From Balaenoptera acutorostrata (lineage: Eukaryota; Chordata; Mammalia; Artiodactyla; Balaenopteridae): a DNA stretch of 64,000 nt. The notes under the pieces are model-generated. The model searched no databases and was not told where the DNA came from. It saw only the letters and a list, made by a program, of their open reading frames with translations. Shown in pieces: positions 10,396-23,648 of this stretch (within the stretch, counting starts at the first letter, position 1; every line of letters begins with the position of its first letter). The position numbers and the translations under genes were made by a program. The DNA is taken from NCBI RefSeq assembly GCF_949987535.1, contig NC_080066.1, forward strand, positions 128,010,335 to 128,074,334, given 5' to 3'.

Positions 10396-13087
10396 ACTTT
10401 AAACGTACTATAAAAATAGAAGACAATAGTAAAAAGATGAACTTCTAAATAGTAGACTTCCATTAATTTAGTCTTAGAGTATATTTATCAAATGGTCATT
10501 TTAATTAGACTTAGATGCAATATTTTGCTCATTAGCCACTAACATAAGGAGCAGAATATATTTTTTTAACTCGTATCATATTTGTATTTGCATTATACTA
10601 TACTGTATCCTGGACAACAAAATTATATTTTGTTAATAGAGTTGAAATTTAATTGAAAGAATCTCCACACATAGCAAAGTTTTTAAATATTTGATGTGAA
10701 ATGCTAATTGAATAAAATAACAACAGATTCAGAAGATCTAGGCTCAAGTTTATTCAGAAGAATGTAGATCATTAATATTCCATTTTTTTGCTGAATAACC
10801 AATAATTTTACAGAAAGTGTTCAAAGTAGCTTTACTTTCTATATATTATTGCATCATCAGTTTAATCATCAGTTGGTTCTTGATATGAAATTTCAGTTAA
10901 TTTGCCCGTTTTGATGTATTTTTACCCTTTTATAGTATTCAGACACAGAAGTTCTTGTTCCTTTTAAAAATACTTATCTTGAGATCATTCCTTTGTCTAA
11001 GAGTGATTATTAAAGAGTTCTTGTTCAACTAGGTTAACTGGCCCCTTGGGCCCTCTCTAGGAAGCACAGTTTCAAAATAACACTTGGGTCTGATGAAGTA
11101 AAGCAATCAGCTCATAAGAAACCAGAAAACCACAACAAAACTATAGTATTGAACTGAAGATTCAGATAAAGGGATAGCACACAGGTAAAGATGGTTTAAG
11201 TTACCCTAGTATTGCAATTAGGTAATTAGATGAATCAATCAATCTCTCTCCCTCTCCCCGCCCCCTCTTCAAAACAGCTTTGCAAAGGTTATTACCACTG
11301 TTCCTTTTCTAGCAACAGAAAACCTGACTTTAAAGACAATTTATTACCTTCCCATAGCCATTTACTATTAAAACAGAGACAGGACCAAATGCATTGCTCA
11401 TGTTTCCTATTATATCATATCACTTTCTTATTTATTTCATGTGTTCTGGAATGATTGTGATATGAATGTGTTTGATATAAGACACAAACTCTCACATCTT
11501 CTCTCCTGTGCATTAAAGTACAATCCCTGTATTTTAGTGCAAACCTTAGTATAATGGTTAAATAAAGGTAGTACATATTGTATTTAAAACCAGTGGGGTG
11601 AAAATGTTCATTCTTTCAACTTCAAATTGTATTCTTTCCATGTACACATTACTTATGTTTTGATATTCGATGACTGTATTTAATTCTTCAAATTTCCATC
11701 AATGTTGGCAATAGTTTTTACATTTATTGAACCACCACAAAAAGCATCCTCTTTTCAACAAAATTGTGGCTTAACAGTCCAAGGATAATAATACTGCAAT
11801 TTAACTAGGGAACTGAGGAAATATTCTTATGTCCCCTAGGAGCACTTTTAAATCCTTACATTAATTAAAAATTTCAGTCTCTGAAAACACCTATTATCAA
11901 AATGTGAAGACATTAAGGACCAGAATTTGTACTATATCTCACTGCGGGGTGTGTTTAAATGAACTGGTTTTATTGGGCCACGTGAAAATGATTAATACAG
12001 ACATATCTAGTTTTCCAAAGTTCTTGGATAGAACCTTAAAATATTATTGTAACAATAATTCAAAGTTTGCTTCAGTCCGTAACTGACAGTTGGAAGTTAG
12101 GAAGACAGCTAAGGAACTTATAAGTAAATTGTATATTCTCTTCAATTTGTGGATATCTAAAATGCCAGAGACCTATAGCAAATAGCTATAGACAGTCATC
12201 CAGAAACTATGCCTAGTAAAGGAAAATAATGAATTAAAAACTGCATTTAAAATAAAGTTAAAATCTATACAAATAGAAAAATCCAGGAGGGTCGGGGAGG
12301 GAGGGATTGGGAGTTTGCGAGTAGCAGATGTAAACTGTTATATATAGAATGGTTAAACAACAAGGTTCTACTGTGTAGCACAGGGAACTATATATATGCA
12401 GCTTCTCTTTTCCTATTCATATTGCATCATCTGCTAACCTATCCATTCCATCAACTTAAGGAACTCTTTTATACCTAGTTTACAACCTCTTCCTCCACCA
12501 TGTTTCCTGCCATCAAACTCAGTGATTTCAATATCCACATCAGTACTGCATGAGTCCTAACTCTAAACTCCTTATCTACCCTCTACCAAAAGGATGGTAA
12601 CTTTCATTCCACCTTAGCCATGCTCTAACAAGATTATTACCTGGACTTTGAGATATACAAAAAGGCAGTCTATCCCTGCATTTGTAAACACAGATTGTTC
12701 CTTTCCTTACATGGGGCCCCTATTCTTTCCCTCTGTCTTGCCTGGTGTACCTACAGGCCAAACTAACTGAGCCTTTCATGATGTTTCACAAGCCACCCTC
12801 CTCAAAATAAATGGCATTTCCATGCCTCACAAATGCTCCAAATATGCAGAATTTTCTTCAGACCTCTAACCCAGCCTCTGCCCATATTCTCATAAAATGA
12901 CTTACCTTTTATTTTAGTAGACCAAAACTTCTTCACCTTCCCAGCCACTACCAGCCTACTTTATCTGTATCTTTTCTATTTCCTTCTTGCCTGCCTTGTT
13001 ATCACAAAGCAAGAAAGTTAGATTTTCTTCAAGTTACCTATCTGAGTTTTTTATTCTGTTCCCTCCAGAATCTCACTCCCATCAAAT
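10396..13087. other. Intron; mostly unrecognised sequence
   Basis: AT-rich intron with no credible exon or RNA gene. It contains an L1 3'-UTR fragment at about 12285-12400. The stretch at 12420-13060 is richer in C and T and may be an old repeat that I could not name. Confidence 0.5.
12285..12400 (+). mobile_element. L1 3'-UTR fragment
   Basis: Contains GGATTGGGAGTTTGCGAGTA and, after ATATATAGAATGGTTAAACA, the segment ending CACAGGGAACTATATA. These match the 3' UTR of artiodactyl/cetacean L1 in the plus orientation. No ORF2 sequence is attached, so it is a short fragment. Confidence 0.65.
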
Positions 13088-13101
13088 ACCCCTGCTGTCT
13101 T

Positions 13102-13400
13102 ATTTTTTTTTTTAATTTTATTTCTTTATTTATTTTTGGCTGTGTTGGGTTTTCGTTTCTGTGCGAGGGCTTTCTCTAGTTGTGGCAAGCGGGGGCCACT
13201 CTTCATCGCGGTGCGTGGGCCTCTCACTATCGCGGCCTCTCTTGTTGTGGAGCACGGGCTCCAGACGCGCAGGCTCAGTTAATTGTGGCTCACAGGCCTA
13301 GTTGCTCCGCGGCATGTGGGATCTTCCCAGACCAGGGCTCGAACCCATGTCCCCTGCATTGGCAGGCAGACTCTCAACCACTGCGCTACCAGGGAAGCCC
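13102..13400 (-). mobile_element. CHR-type tRNA-derived SINE
   Basis: Complete SINE of about 300 bp in minus orientation. The plus strand shows the T-rich tail first and the tRNA-like head last, ending CTACCAGGGAAGCCC. The tRNA-like B box is visible as GGGCTCGAACC. Perfect 14-bp target duplications, ACCCCTGCTGTCTT, lie at 13088-13101 and 13401-13414. The open frame across it is a by-product of the SINE. Confidence 0.92.
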
Positions 13401-13849
13401 ACCCCTGCTGTCTTGTATCATTTATCTTTCTTTACACTCAATTTCATTATCTGTAAAATGAAAAGTGTGTATATTTAATGAATTAACACGTGATGAACTT
13501 GACAGAGTGTACCTTCATACTAAATGCTATGAAATGTTATCTTTGTTATTTAGTAATAGTATTAATAGTGATATAATGATTTTATATGCTTAAGTCTCTT
13601 GTACCTATGCATAAACAAACAAAATCAATATGATACATCCCACTGCCTCTTCTTCTCATTCCTACAATTTTTCTTCTAGATATCCTTTAATGAGTTCTTA
13701 CCATGTCAGTCACCATACTAAACCGTTATAGTTGTAAGAATTAAATGGCAAAATCCTTAAAATGGGCTCAGCACTTTGCCAAGCAAATAGTAGGCACTTG
13801 ATTAATGTTAGTAAATGCAGTTGTAATAATTAGGTACTAACAGCTATAT

Positions 13850-13990
13850 GGAGTAGATATCATTATTGCCCTTTAATAAGGGGTTAAGCAATTTGTCCAA
13901 GGTCATAAAGCTAGTAATTGTGGAGATGGTCTCTTGTGATTAGATTAACTCGCTGAACAATTCCTACCCTTGGAAGTGGTCCACTAATTT
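13850..13990 (+). mobile_element. MIR relic
   Basis: TTAAGCAATTTGTCCAAGGT followed by CATAAAGCTAGTAA matches the conserved MIR core (aagtaacttgcccaaggtca, cacagctagtaa) with several substitutions. Confidence 0.55.
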
Positions 13991-14104
13991 ACTGAAGTGC
14001 CTCTTTAGAAGCATCAATTCATATTAAGTTTAAAATGGTGAGAGTGACGACCACCCTTCTTGAAACTACTCTGTAGTCTTCTATACTGCTAGCATGCCAC
14101 TTGT

Positions 14105-14380
14105 TAATAGCAACTAAGAGATGACATTCCTGAGCTTTGACTTTGTGTCAGCCATGGATCTAGGAACTTTAAATGTCCTAAATAATTTTCTCCTTACAAC
14201 AACCATATATATCTGGTATAATAATGAGCAGAATTAGTTGCATGATGTTCAGAGAGTGAAAATGTATGGATTATATGGTTACACAAATTACAGAATTGAC
14301 AATGGTAGATCCAGGATTGGAACCCAGCAGCTTTGTTCAATGTCTGTACTCATAAGAATGACACTCTACTGACCGTGGCA
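14105..14380 (+). mobile_element. MIR relic, nearly full length
   Basis: The order of motifs follows a MIR: GAGCTTTGACTTTGTGTCAG, then CTAAATAATTTTCTCCTTAC and AACAACCATATA, then CAGGATTGGAACCCAGCAG near the end. It is old and diverged. Confidence 0.6.
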
Positions 14381-15903
14381 CCCAGATTAGTGGCACATAA
14401 TTGATTCTCAGTGCATTGTTGAACAAATGCTTGCTACAAAATTATTATAACAATAATCAACTAAATACAATGTTAAGAGAAATCTTTGAAATACTGGAAA
14501 ATAACTCTTTTCTTTCCAGTTCTGGTGCTTAAAACACTTGAAAAGAGTTATCAATTGTCATGTTTGACTTGAAGGTAAAGGTTTGCCTTTATGGTCTTAA
14601 CATATACCTATACATATTAATAAAAAGTATAAGCAAGTAGAGTCAATCATAGATATTGCCTAGGCACTATGCAGTTACAAAGATCTAGATACTCTTTATG
14701 TAACTCTAATGAGGTGGAGGAATTTTATAATCTACTATCTCACACTAAGTCCCCCAAGGAGATCACTCTTTTGAAAATACAATTATAAGTGTTCAAGATG
14801 AAAGTGAAACTGGAAGAGCTGGAGGGACAGCCTATTAGGCTTCAGAGGAAGGCTATATTGCTTTTCATGAGGGAGGAGTTGGTGGCAGATGGGGGTAGAT
14901 TATTGTACTGTTCCTGAAAGAAAGAGAAAGGCACCAGGAGAAAGGCACCAGGAAGACATAGAGCATCTGAACACACCAAGAGAACACAAGAAGATCAATA
15001 ATTCCACCAGGTCCAGGTAAAGTTGTTTGTATTGCTGGGATGCAAATCTGCCTCTATCATAGCTTGCAAGTTTTAATAAAGTTTACTGTGTTCATGGAGG
15101 CTTGGTGGTTGTGGAGTTTTGTGTGAAATCAAATGGACCATGCTTCCTGACTGGGCAAAATGGGAGTGCATGGTGACAGAGACAGAGAAGCGGAAGCCCA
15201 GGAGGCAGAAAGCTCTACAAACCAGGGCAACTTTCAAAAACCTTGAGGGAGAGCTTTGGATTTTGACAGAGTGTGAAAAGGGCATAACTTTGAGGCAGAT
15301 ACCTACTTTTGAAACCGGAGATTGACTAAGGATCTGTAATTTTTTTAAAGGTTCACAAGAGATCAAGATATATAACCAGAGATAAGAAGCACAACGTGGC
15401 TTCAGGGCTGTGAGAAAGAAAGAAGCATCTGCAGCAACACTTCCTGAGGACACACTCTGGTTGCAAGGAAGCAGAAGAATACACGTGGGGCATTTTGGCA
15501 AGGTTAGAGGGATGGTTGAGTTCTGAGAGGTGTCAACAGGAAAAATTAGAGTTGGCACAGTATAATATCTGGAAAAGAAAAGTATGAAGATATACTAAAA
15601 AAACCCCGCAATTAGAAATGAACTCATACATAGTGAACATTTTGAAAAGGCTATACAATCTTTATTGAAAGGCTGACTAATTAATAACTTTTTATGCATA
15701 TTGAACAGATTCATTCCACCTCATTATCTTCTATCAAGTGCAGTGAAAATGACCAATTATAGTGATTCATTCCTGTTTTAACACAACACTGCATGTTTAC
15801 CTTGCAAGAAGAGACTATATAAAAGACAGAACTGAATGGTTATGAACTTACTATGGTGAGTGAGAAAACTCAGTAGCAACAATCCATTAAAAATGACCTT
15901 ATA

Positions 15904-16189
15904 GGGCTTCCCTGGTGGCGCAGTGGTTGGGAGTGTGCCTGCTAATGCAGGGGACACGGCTTCGAGCCCTGGTCTGGGAGGATCCCACATGCCGCGGAGC
16001 GGCTGGGCCCGTGAGCCACAGTTGCTGAGCCTGCGCGTCTGGAGCCTGTGCTCCGCAACAAGAGAGGCCGCAATGGTGAGAGGCCCGTGCACCGCGATGA
16101 AGAGTGGCCTCCGCTTGCCGCAGCTAGAGAAAGCCCTCGCACAGAAACGAAGACCCAACACAGCCATAAATAAATAAATTAATTTTAAA
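15904..16189 (+). mobile_element. CHR-type tRNA-derived SINE
   Basis: Complete plus-strand SINE. The tRNA-like RNA polymerase III promoter is well kept, with an A box TGGCGCAGTGG at 15916-15926 and a B box GGCTTCGAGCC at 15958-15968. The tail is AAATAAATAAATT. Perfect 15-bp target duplications, AAAAATGACCTTATA, lie at 15889-15903 and 16190-16204. The left one is preceded by TT, giving the L1 endonuclease consensus TT/AAAA. Confidence 0.93.
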
Positions 16190-19100
16190 AAAAATGACCT
16201 TATAAAATTATAAAATTATGCGGAGGATATGTGTTCTGTGTCTACATGTGCTTCAAATAAAATAAATTCAGTGGGAAAGGAAATCATGAAATACAAAAGA
16301 AAAACTAAATCTTCTAATGTATTAATTGACAAACCATATAATAATCTGTTACCTCATTTCAGGTAGATTTTCCATTCTCTTCCAAACTAGAGCACAGAGA
16401 CTATATTTTCAGTTCTTTAAAAAAATACACTCTCTCATTCTTTTTTAAGTTCCTATTAGTTGTAACACCTTCTCCACACTTAGTATTGTTTTATAAAGAG
16501 TAGAAACTCAAAAATGTGTGCTCACTAAATAAATTAGCTCATTGACAATAGTTTTAAACAGCTCAGGCTCACAGTGTTTTGCTGAGTTGGTGAAAAATAA
16601 CATGCTAAAGAGGAAAACTTACCAGAGTTTCTTTATTACCGATATTATTTCATCCTAAGACAATTTCACCATGATACCAATCACATAGTTAAAAGATTTA
16701 CTTTCTAATTCCTGCCACCAACATGCTGTGAAGACTAGAACAAGCTATTTAAATTGAGTGACCCAAGTTACAGGTGTAGGAAATGAGGCTTTTCTTGCTT
16801 TCTCTCTTCATCCTTCATACTTCTACCAGCATTTTTTTTTTCACATTACAAACTATACACATATCCTTGCTCAGCAATTCATATATGGCTCCTCACTCCC
16901 CACAAGACGATAAACGAACTATTTAAGTTTACATTCCAGGCCACTGCCTGAATATTCAGAAAATATTTGGCCTGTAACCTTTACCCAAATCATTCTCTCC
17001 CACCAATGTAATACAGTCAAGCTCTCCTAAGAATGTCATACATAATTTCATATCCACCCTTGGCCAGTCCCATTCTCCCAATCAGAAATATTCTCCCTTC
17101 TCCATCTCAACTGATCTAAGTCTTATCTTTCTTTGTAACTTTCTTTCAAGCCTTTCTTTTAATCATGCCAATATTTAGTGACTATTTCTTTCCCTGACTT
17201 CTGTAATACATCTTTGTGTTTATGAGCTTACATCTATTCATACTTTCAAAAGAGGCTGTAACTTATTAGTGGGCAGATAGTATGCTTTATACATTTTAAT
17301 ATCCCCAAGGCTAATAGGTACCTAAAAAATGTTTACTGAAATATCATTATAATTATTCAGAACTGTTCTTAGGAAAAAAAAGTAAATTTTTATTTATTGG
17401 AGCTTTAATCTCTTCCATGCCCCAGCACACACTCAAAATCTTCATTCTAGATGTTTTGTTTAATTTGAAGCATCTTTTCTATAAAAAGTTCAGAATGAAG
17501 GAATTTAAAATTTTGGTGGCGATAAAAGATATTTCAGTCCAATCTATTCATTTAGAAAGAAAAAAAATAATGAAACCCAGGAAAGTTGTCTCTTTATTGA
17601 ATTCATAATTTAGCAAGTCTCACGGCCAGCATAAGAAAACATGGAACCATGATTTCTCAATCTTAGCTCAGCATTTCAGCTACTACAGCAAGTATCTTAA
17701 CTATCTCTTCTGGATCATATTCTCTCTGATGATATGAACTGTGTTGACTTTGTAAAACACCAACACACAGTCATATAGAATCTGCCACACAGACATCACT
17801 TAAGAATTGTTTGTTGAATGAATACTGAATGGGCCACTATATATAATACCATATGAAGTAGGATTTCACTCCCACAAAGCACACTATTTGAAGGCATTTT
17901 TTTCCAGATGTCACCCTCTCATTTAAAACGTTGTTTCATACTCACAGAGAAAATAAAGGAAAGAAACTGAGTTTTCCAACTACAGCATACTGTCTTCTCT
18001 CAGTGAATTGCCATTAAAATCACAAGCCATTTGCTATCTGTTCCCAATGGACATATGGACACATGCCATCATTTCTTTGCCTGGATCTTGACTCAGGAAA
18101 TTTATCAGAACATAATTTTTAAGCAGTAGAAAACCATAAAGAGTTTAAATATTATTACTATTATTTGGCAATGTTATGACAGGAAATGGGGAATCACAGA
18201 ATTTAAGTTATATAGGCTATTTCTAAGAATTTGGAGGTCATAAAAGAAGGGCCACACGTCTAAAGAAAGATAAACATTCAAATACACATTCTGAAAGAGA
18301 TTAGGTCAAGTAGTTTGATTTTACTCCTAGGTGCACCTCAGAAATTAATCTATCCCTCCACAAACACCCGTTTCTTATACCCTATTGCAAGTTCATCATT
18401 GAGCTGGTCATTTGGACAGGAGTATACTAAATAATGACATAAGGTGATCCTTGCTCTCTAGGAGTTTACAAGGCCTTTAGAAAAACAAAATTTATAGGCA
18501 TGAATCATTATATAATACCTGTCAACATACAAAACAACTATTGATACAGATTGACCTTGAGCCTTATGTACAATTAAACAAATTCTCCCACACAATTCTA
18601 AAGAACAAGAAGCTCTCAAAAAGGAAAGATTTTCCATAACCCATTTGAAAACAAAATCTGACATGGCCTGAGCTCTTGTAATGACAAACATTGCCTTCAA
18701 ATGATTTGAGGCTATTTATAAAGTTCATTTCTCCCACTTCATGTTTGATATAACTCAGGGTATAGAGAGGGCTAGAGAATATTAATATTTTTCATCATGG
18801 AGTCACTGGTGATGTTACAAAAAATACTGTATGTTCACCACAACCTTTCTAAAAATCTTAAAAACTGAATCTTAAAATGTCCTGGAGGATTCACAAAGCA
18901 TATTGTACATGTAACATAAAGAGGCAGGTAATTACATGAAATATTTGAGGTATAAAGTTAAAAAAAACAAGTTATAATTCCCAGGAGAAGAGATGAAGAA
19001 AAGAATTCAAGAAGTCAGCAAGGAAGCTTGAAGGGTAAGCAAGGTTGGGAAATTGGTCAAAACAGAGGAGATGAGGATGCAGAAGACACAACAGGAACAC

Positions 19101-21134
19101 AGTGTGTAGACAGAAGTAAGTCCAGGTCCTTCAGCAGCAGGAGAGGGCCAAGGTCAGCTAGAATACGGAGAGCAAGAGAAAGAGGAGAGGCGAGGTGAGG
19201 AGGACATCGGTTTGGGAGGATGAAGGATTACATGTCAAAAGTAGGAAAAAAAAAACAAGCACAAGGAATGTGGAGTTTTATTAGTAAAAAAGTACAGAAT
19301 GAATGTAGAATTTTTAGTGACAGGTATTACGATGAGCCCTGAATTAAGAGAGATGGATCTGGCAATGACATGCAGATAAATTCAAGAGGAGCACTACTGT
19401 TGTAGGAGAGGTCTGCAGGAAGCAGGTGTGGCGTTCCGCTGAGGGACTGGAATAAAACAGCTGGAGGTGGGATTACAAAACAGCATCTGTTACCCTTTCT
19501 CTAATTTAGCTCATTCTGAACATTGGAAAAGATTTCTAAAAGCCTTTCTTTATGTGTTACGCCACATTTTGAATATAACTCTTAGGGATGGACACCTGAA
19601 AATGGCTGAAATTGACTTTATTCACAGCCATCTGGATGTCTTGAATACATATATGCCTCATAGTTACCTCATAAAAAAACATGAATTTTTATATTCTAAG
19701 CCTAGTGTCAAACCCAAGTGACCATGAATTAAAAACAAAAACAAAACAAAACAAACAAAACTGCTGCACTCTAGCAGAGTTTAAATGCTTTCATTTCATT
19801 TTCAATTTAAGAGCTTGAAAGTAGGCGTACTTTTCAGATACTTTAATATATGGTGTTCAGCCATACTAGTATGGGACAGATGCTAAAAACTGTTAATTTC
19901 TCCCTCTATCAAGAGAAGAGAGCTAAGTTTTTCGAAATATGAAGTATCAAAACAAGGTCACATGTCATATCCTTGGTCAGGCTGACAAGAACCATTTTCT
20001 TTAATTGTCAAAGGAAAAAAAACTTTTTTAAAATCTTGCCTTAATTTAAATTTGGAGGTAGAAGTCATTTTAATTTTAAAGAGCTTCTTATCTTATATAA
20101 ATCTAATTGCTTTTTTACCCTCTATGAGTATCTTTCCATCTTGTCTTATAAAGTTAGCCAAGAATTAATATTCCAAATTATTTCATCTGATTCATGGTAT
20201 AGACAGAGCTGCAGAGCAAAGCTTACTAGGTTGTCTTGGGACTGTTATAAATTTGAGACTGTAATACATTCTGAAGAAATTCAGATAAAGTATTAATCAC
20301 ATCAATAGCCTCAAGTGTAATACTTTACTACTCAAACTTTTACTTTATCCTCTCAGTGAGACTCAGAATTTGCTAGATTTAAAAACATGTGAAATAAATC
20401 GAATTAAACATCCTCATACATATTTTTCAGATTCAAATCATTTTATTTGCTACTTTATTTGTACAAATTATATTGCTTCTAACTTTTTTAAATGAAATAT
20501 GTATGCAATATAGATTTGATAGTAGTAGACTTTATCCTCAGGGAGAAAACTAGACTCAGAGGGTCCATGAACTGGAAATCAAAACACTGAATACCAATCT
20601 TGAGTCCCTGGTTGACTCAGCAGGAACATCTGCCTGTCATTTAACTTTAGGCTAAGGAATCTCACATAGCCAATGGTCTGTTTTCTAAAGGTCCTTTTAC
20701 TTGGTTTAATCAATGAATTTACCATTTTAAAATGACAGATAAAACTTTTAAATAATTTTTTAGATACGAGAAAGAACCTTTACTGAATTTAGACACAAAC
20801 ATTTTATTTCAACTTGTTGGTAAAAATAAACATAAAAATATCAACATAGCTGCCCATTAGAATAGTCACCAACTTTTGTGAAAAACATTGCTACTTTTCA
20901 GTAAATAAGTTTGTTCAAGAATTGATAGTTTTTACCTAACAACCTAGCAATTAAGTGCACGTTGATGTAATAATTATACCTGTTTTCTTGAATTCTTTAA
21001 TATACCTAGTGGAAAGACTTTCTAATTGATGTCATATTTCATATCACTTTTCCCTTAGTACTTTTAATACACATACACATTTTATTCACCAGCCTATTTT
21101 TCAAACAAGTTCCTTTTTATGTCTATTTTTCAAA

Positions 21135-21260
21135 TCTCCAACTAATTGTAAACTTCTTTAGGGCAAAGGCCTTGTGTTTTTGTTTTATCTCTCACCATAC
21201 CTTCTAGTTAGAATGTTTTACATATAGTGGGTCCTCAAATAACATTGCAAACTGACTGAC
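21135..21260 (+). mobile_element. Possible L2/MIR-like 3' end
   Basis: TAAACTTCTTTAGGGCAAAGG followed by CTTGTGTTTTTG and a TAGTGGGTCCTCAAATAA-type motif has the layout of an L2 3' terminus (gtaagctc...gagggcaggg...gcacatagtaggtgctcaataaa). It is diverged. Confidence 0.4.
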
Positions 21261-22128
21261 TATAATTGGAAGTAGCCTTTGGGGACCTCCAGTCCAGAAG
21301 GCTCTGAATGCCTGGGATTTTCAGAATCAGGTTGAATGAGCACAACGACCTAAAGGCAGTTGGAACAGGTGCAGAGCAACTGAGAGAAAGCTGTTGGTAG
21401 CTACTCTGGTTGCGTGCCTGTGGAATCAGGAAAGGATTCCAGTCGGTGCTCTGTGAATAGCTCTTAGGAGGGTGTGTTTGATCAGTAATGAATGAGAAAC
21501 AATCAGCTTGAGAAAGATAGGGCTAAACTGGTTTCAAAGAAACTCTTCCATTATGTTCTCTGAATAAGAAGCAGTGAACAGGTATGAAATAGGCAATGTT
21601 TATGGGGAATTAAGAAGAGCTAAGTCTTCTATAGACCCAGGGATATGCTTCAGAATCTGTTCCACTAAATTTGACAACTGTAAATGAAACTCACCAATAG
21701 AAGAGAATAAAAGAGTATTCAAGATTTCCTCTTCTCTAGAGATGAAATAAAAAAATTATACCTTGAAATTGATGCTGGACAAAATCCTGAACTTATTATT
21801 TAAAAAGATACTGGGTAATTACATGAAAATTATATTGCAAATTAGATGAGTCAAAATATGTGCTAATCAATATTTTAACACTCACTATGTACAAAATAAC
21901 TTTTGATAAAGGTTATGAAAATACAAATGCGTCAGATGTGTAGCTTGCTCCTGAAGCTAAAATCAAACTGTTAACATTCTAGAATAATTTATCATCATAT
22001 TTCCCTTTACCAATATGTGTCTTTTTGAGTTCCCCCAGAAGCAATCTCTATGACAAAGACTCAAATGCAAAATGGGTATTTGAAAAGTGTTCCCAGAAAC
22101 ACCCATAAGGTATTGGGAAAGTGTGTGG

Positions 22129-22176
22129 GGAAAAAAAAAAAAAAAATATATATATATATACATATATATGTATATA
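22129..22176. repeat. A-run followed by TA/CA repeat
   Basis: A run of A bases is followed by TATATATATATA with CATA and GTATA interruptions. Confidence 0.85.
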
Positions 22177-23519
22177 AAGGATGCATTATTAAACTGGTGA
22201 CAATTGTGAAGAATTAGAATTTAATTTTCCCAAGGAACTCTGGGAAACAGTGAAACAGTCTCTCTGAGTCATCCCATCCAAGGACCATGGTAGCTGAGGT
22301 ATTTGTAGACCAACTCCCACTAATAAATTTTTCAAAGATATGGGGGTGAGTGTTAATTTCTCAAAACTTCTGCCTGCTGAGAATATGGGTAGAGTAGACT
22401 CTGGAAACCAAAAAAATCTCTAGGAAAAGAATTTTCAGGTACATGCATTTGGAAGTCACTCCAGTGTACCCAGAAATAAAGAATGAGAAGAAGGTATCAG
22501 AGGTCACCAATACATTTTCTACTGCAATAGTTGATCAGGGAAATTCTGTATTTTGGGTACATCATGACTGAGAGAAATCTTTTTTTTTTTTTTTTTACAG
22601 TCTCCACTTTTACACATGCAGGAACTCTTTTTAAATATTATCTCTGTGATTAATCATGGGGTTAGAATAAAAATGGTAATCAGATTTCAGTTTTGCTATA
22701 GGAACCATCCTTCACAGATGAATATTCTTTTCTTATTAAAACAATCTATACTAATATTTAGCTTTAGAAACTAAATCTTGTTTGTCTAAAACATACTGCA
22801 GGTCAAAATGTAAAACTGGATTAACCCAATTTATTAAACTGGTCTGCTTAAGTAAATAGCAACTACTTCTTCATACTTCAGTTGTTGCAACTTTAGACAA
22901 AAATTGGATCCTCTTCTGATGAATAGAATTTGAAACATTATAAAAACTAAGAATAAGTCATAGAATGAAGTTGACATATTGGCATTATATTCTTCCATTG
23001 AGACACAGTCCTACCCTTCTTGTTTCATGAAAGAATGGGAAAAATGACAAACTAGAAAATGGTTCAGCTGCAGAAGATATTAATGTAGAGTTCCAAGGGA
23101 GAGAAGTCTTAGACCAGGAGTATTTCCTACACTGTGGGCAAGGATTGTAAAATTGGAATCTGAGAAATTAGTAATTTTCCTACTTTATCCATTTAGTACA
23201 CATAATCAATAAATGGATTTCTTTTCTTTCATGTGGTTGTTTTTGTTAAAGTGTATTTACTTCTGACCCTTAAAATGTGCTAAAAAGAACAAAATGACCA
23301 ACATTTTTGAAGACTCTCTATAATTTCATAAATACACTGTAGAAATGGAGAATAGATGGAAGTAGTAATCAAGAAAATAGTGATTAGAATAAGTATAACA
23401 AATATCCCTAAAACCTCAGTGGCTTAAAAAACAACAAAAAAATCTTCCTTTCATGAAAATTGCAATGCAATTTCTCCTACTCTTATAGGTCTCCTGGGTA
23501 GCTTTCCTCTAAATGGTGA

Positions 23520-23648
23520 CTCTGGGGAATTCACTGAAGGTCCAGTAGTTAGGAGTCCACGCTTCCACTGAAGGGGGCATGGGTTCGATCCCTGGTCAGG
23601 GAACTAAGATCTCGCATGCTCCGTGGCATGGCCAATAAATAAATAAAT
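23520..23648 (+). mobile_element. Short CHR-type SINE (head plus A/T tail)
   Basis: About 130 bp. The head carries the B box GGTTCGATCCC within ATGGGTTCGATCCCTGGTCA, followed directly by GGCATGGCC and an (AAAT)n tail. The long 3' body of the 300-bp SINEs is absent, so it belongs to a shorter, probably older subtype. Flanking AAATGGTGA copies lie at 23511-23519 and 23649-23657. Confidence 0.85.

Larger units (their letters stand above)
13415..15888. other. Intron with MIR relics; rest unrecognised
   Basis: Contains two MIR-like relics (listed separately). The stretch 14755-15570 is purine-rich, with a short tandem duplication (AGGCACCAGGAGAAAGGCACCAGGA, about 14928-14952). The 161-codon minus-strand frame at 15558-15073 has no recognisable family, no splice context and a composition like the surrounding DNA, so I do not call it a gene. 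Confidence 0.5.
16205..23510. other. Intron; weak L2-like relics and simple sequence only
   Basis: About 7.3 kb without a credible exon, RNA gene or young repeat. Possible L2-like 3' ends lie near 17220-17345 and 21135-21260. A poly(A)/(TA)n tract is at 22129-22176 and a T-run at 22580-22597. The stretch 18960-19450 is purine-rich and unrecognised. All open frames are short and lack family resemblance. Confidence 0.5.

Noticed and set aside
13180..13461. 93-codon frame
   Set aside because: It runs through a complete SINE with target duplications; similar frames appear in the other SINEs (15923, 31927, 33696, 35782, 62311).
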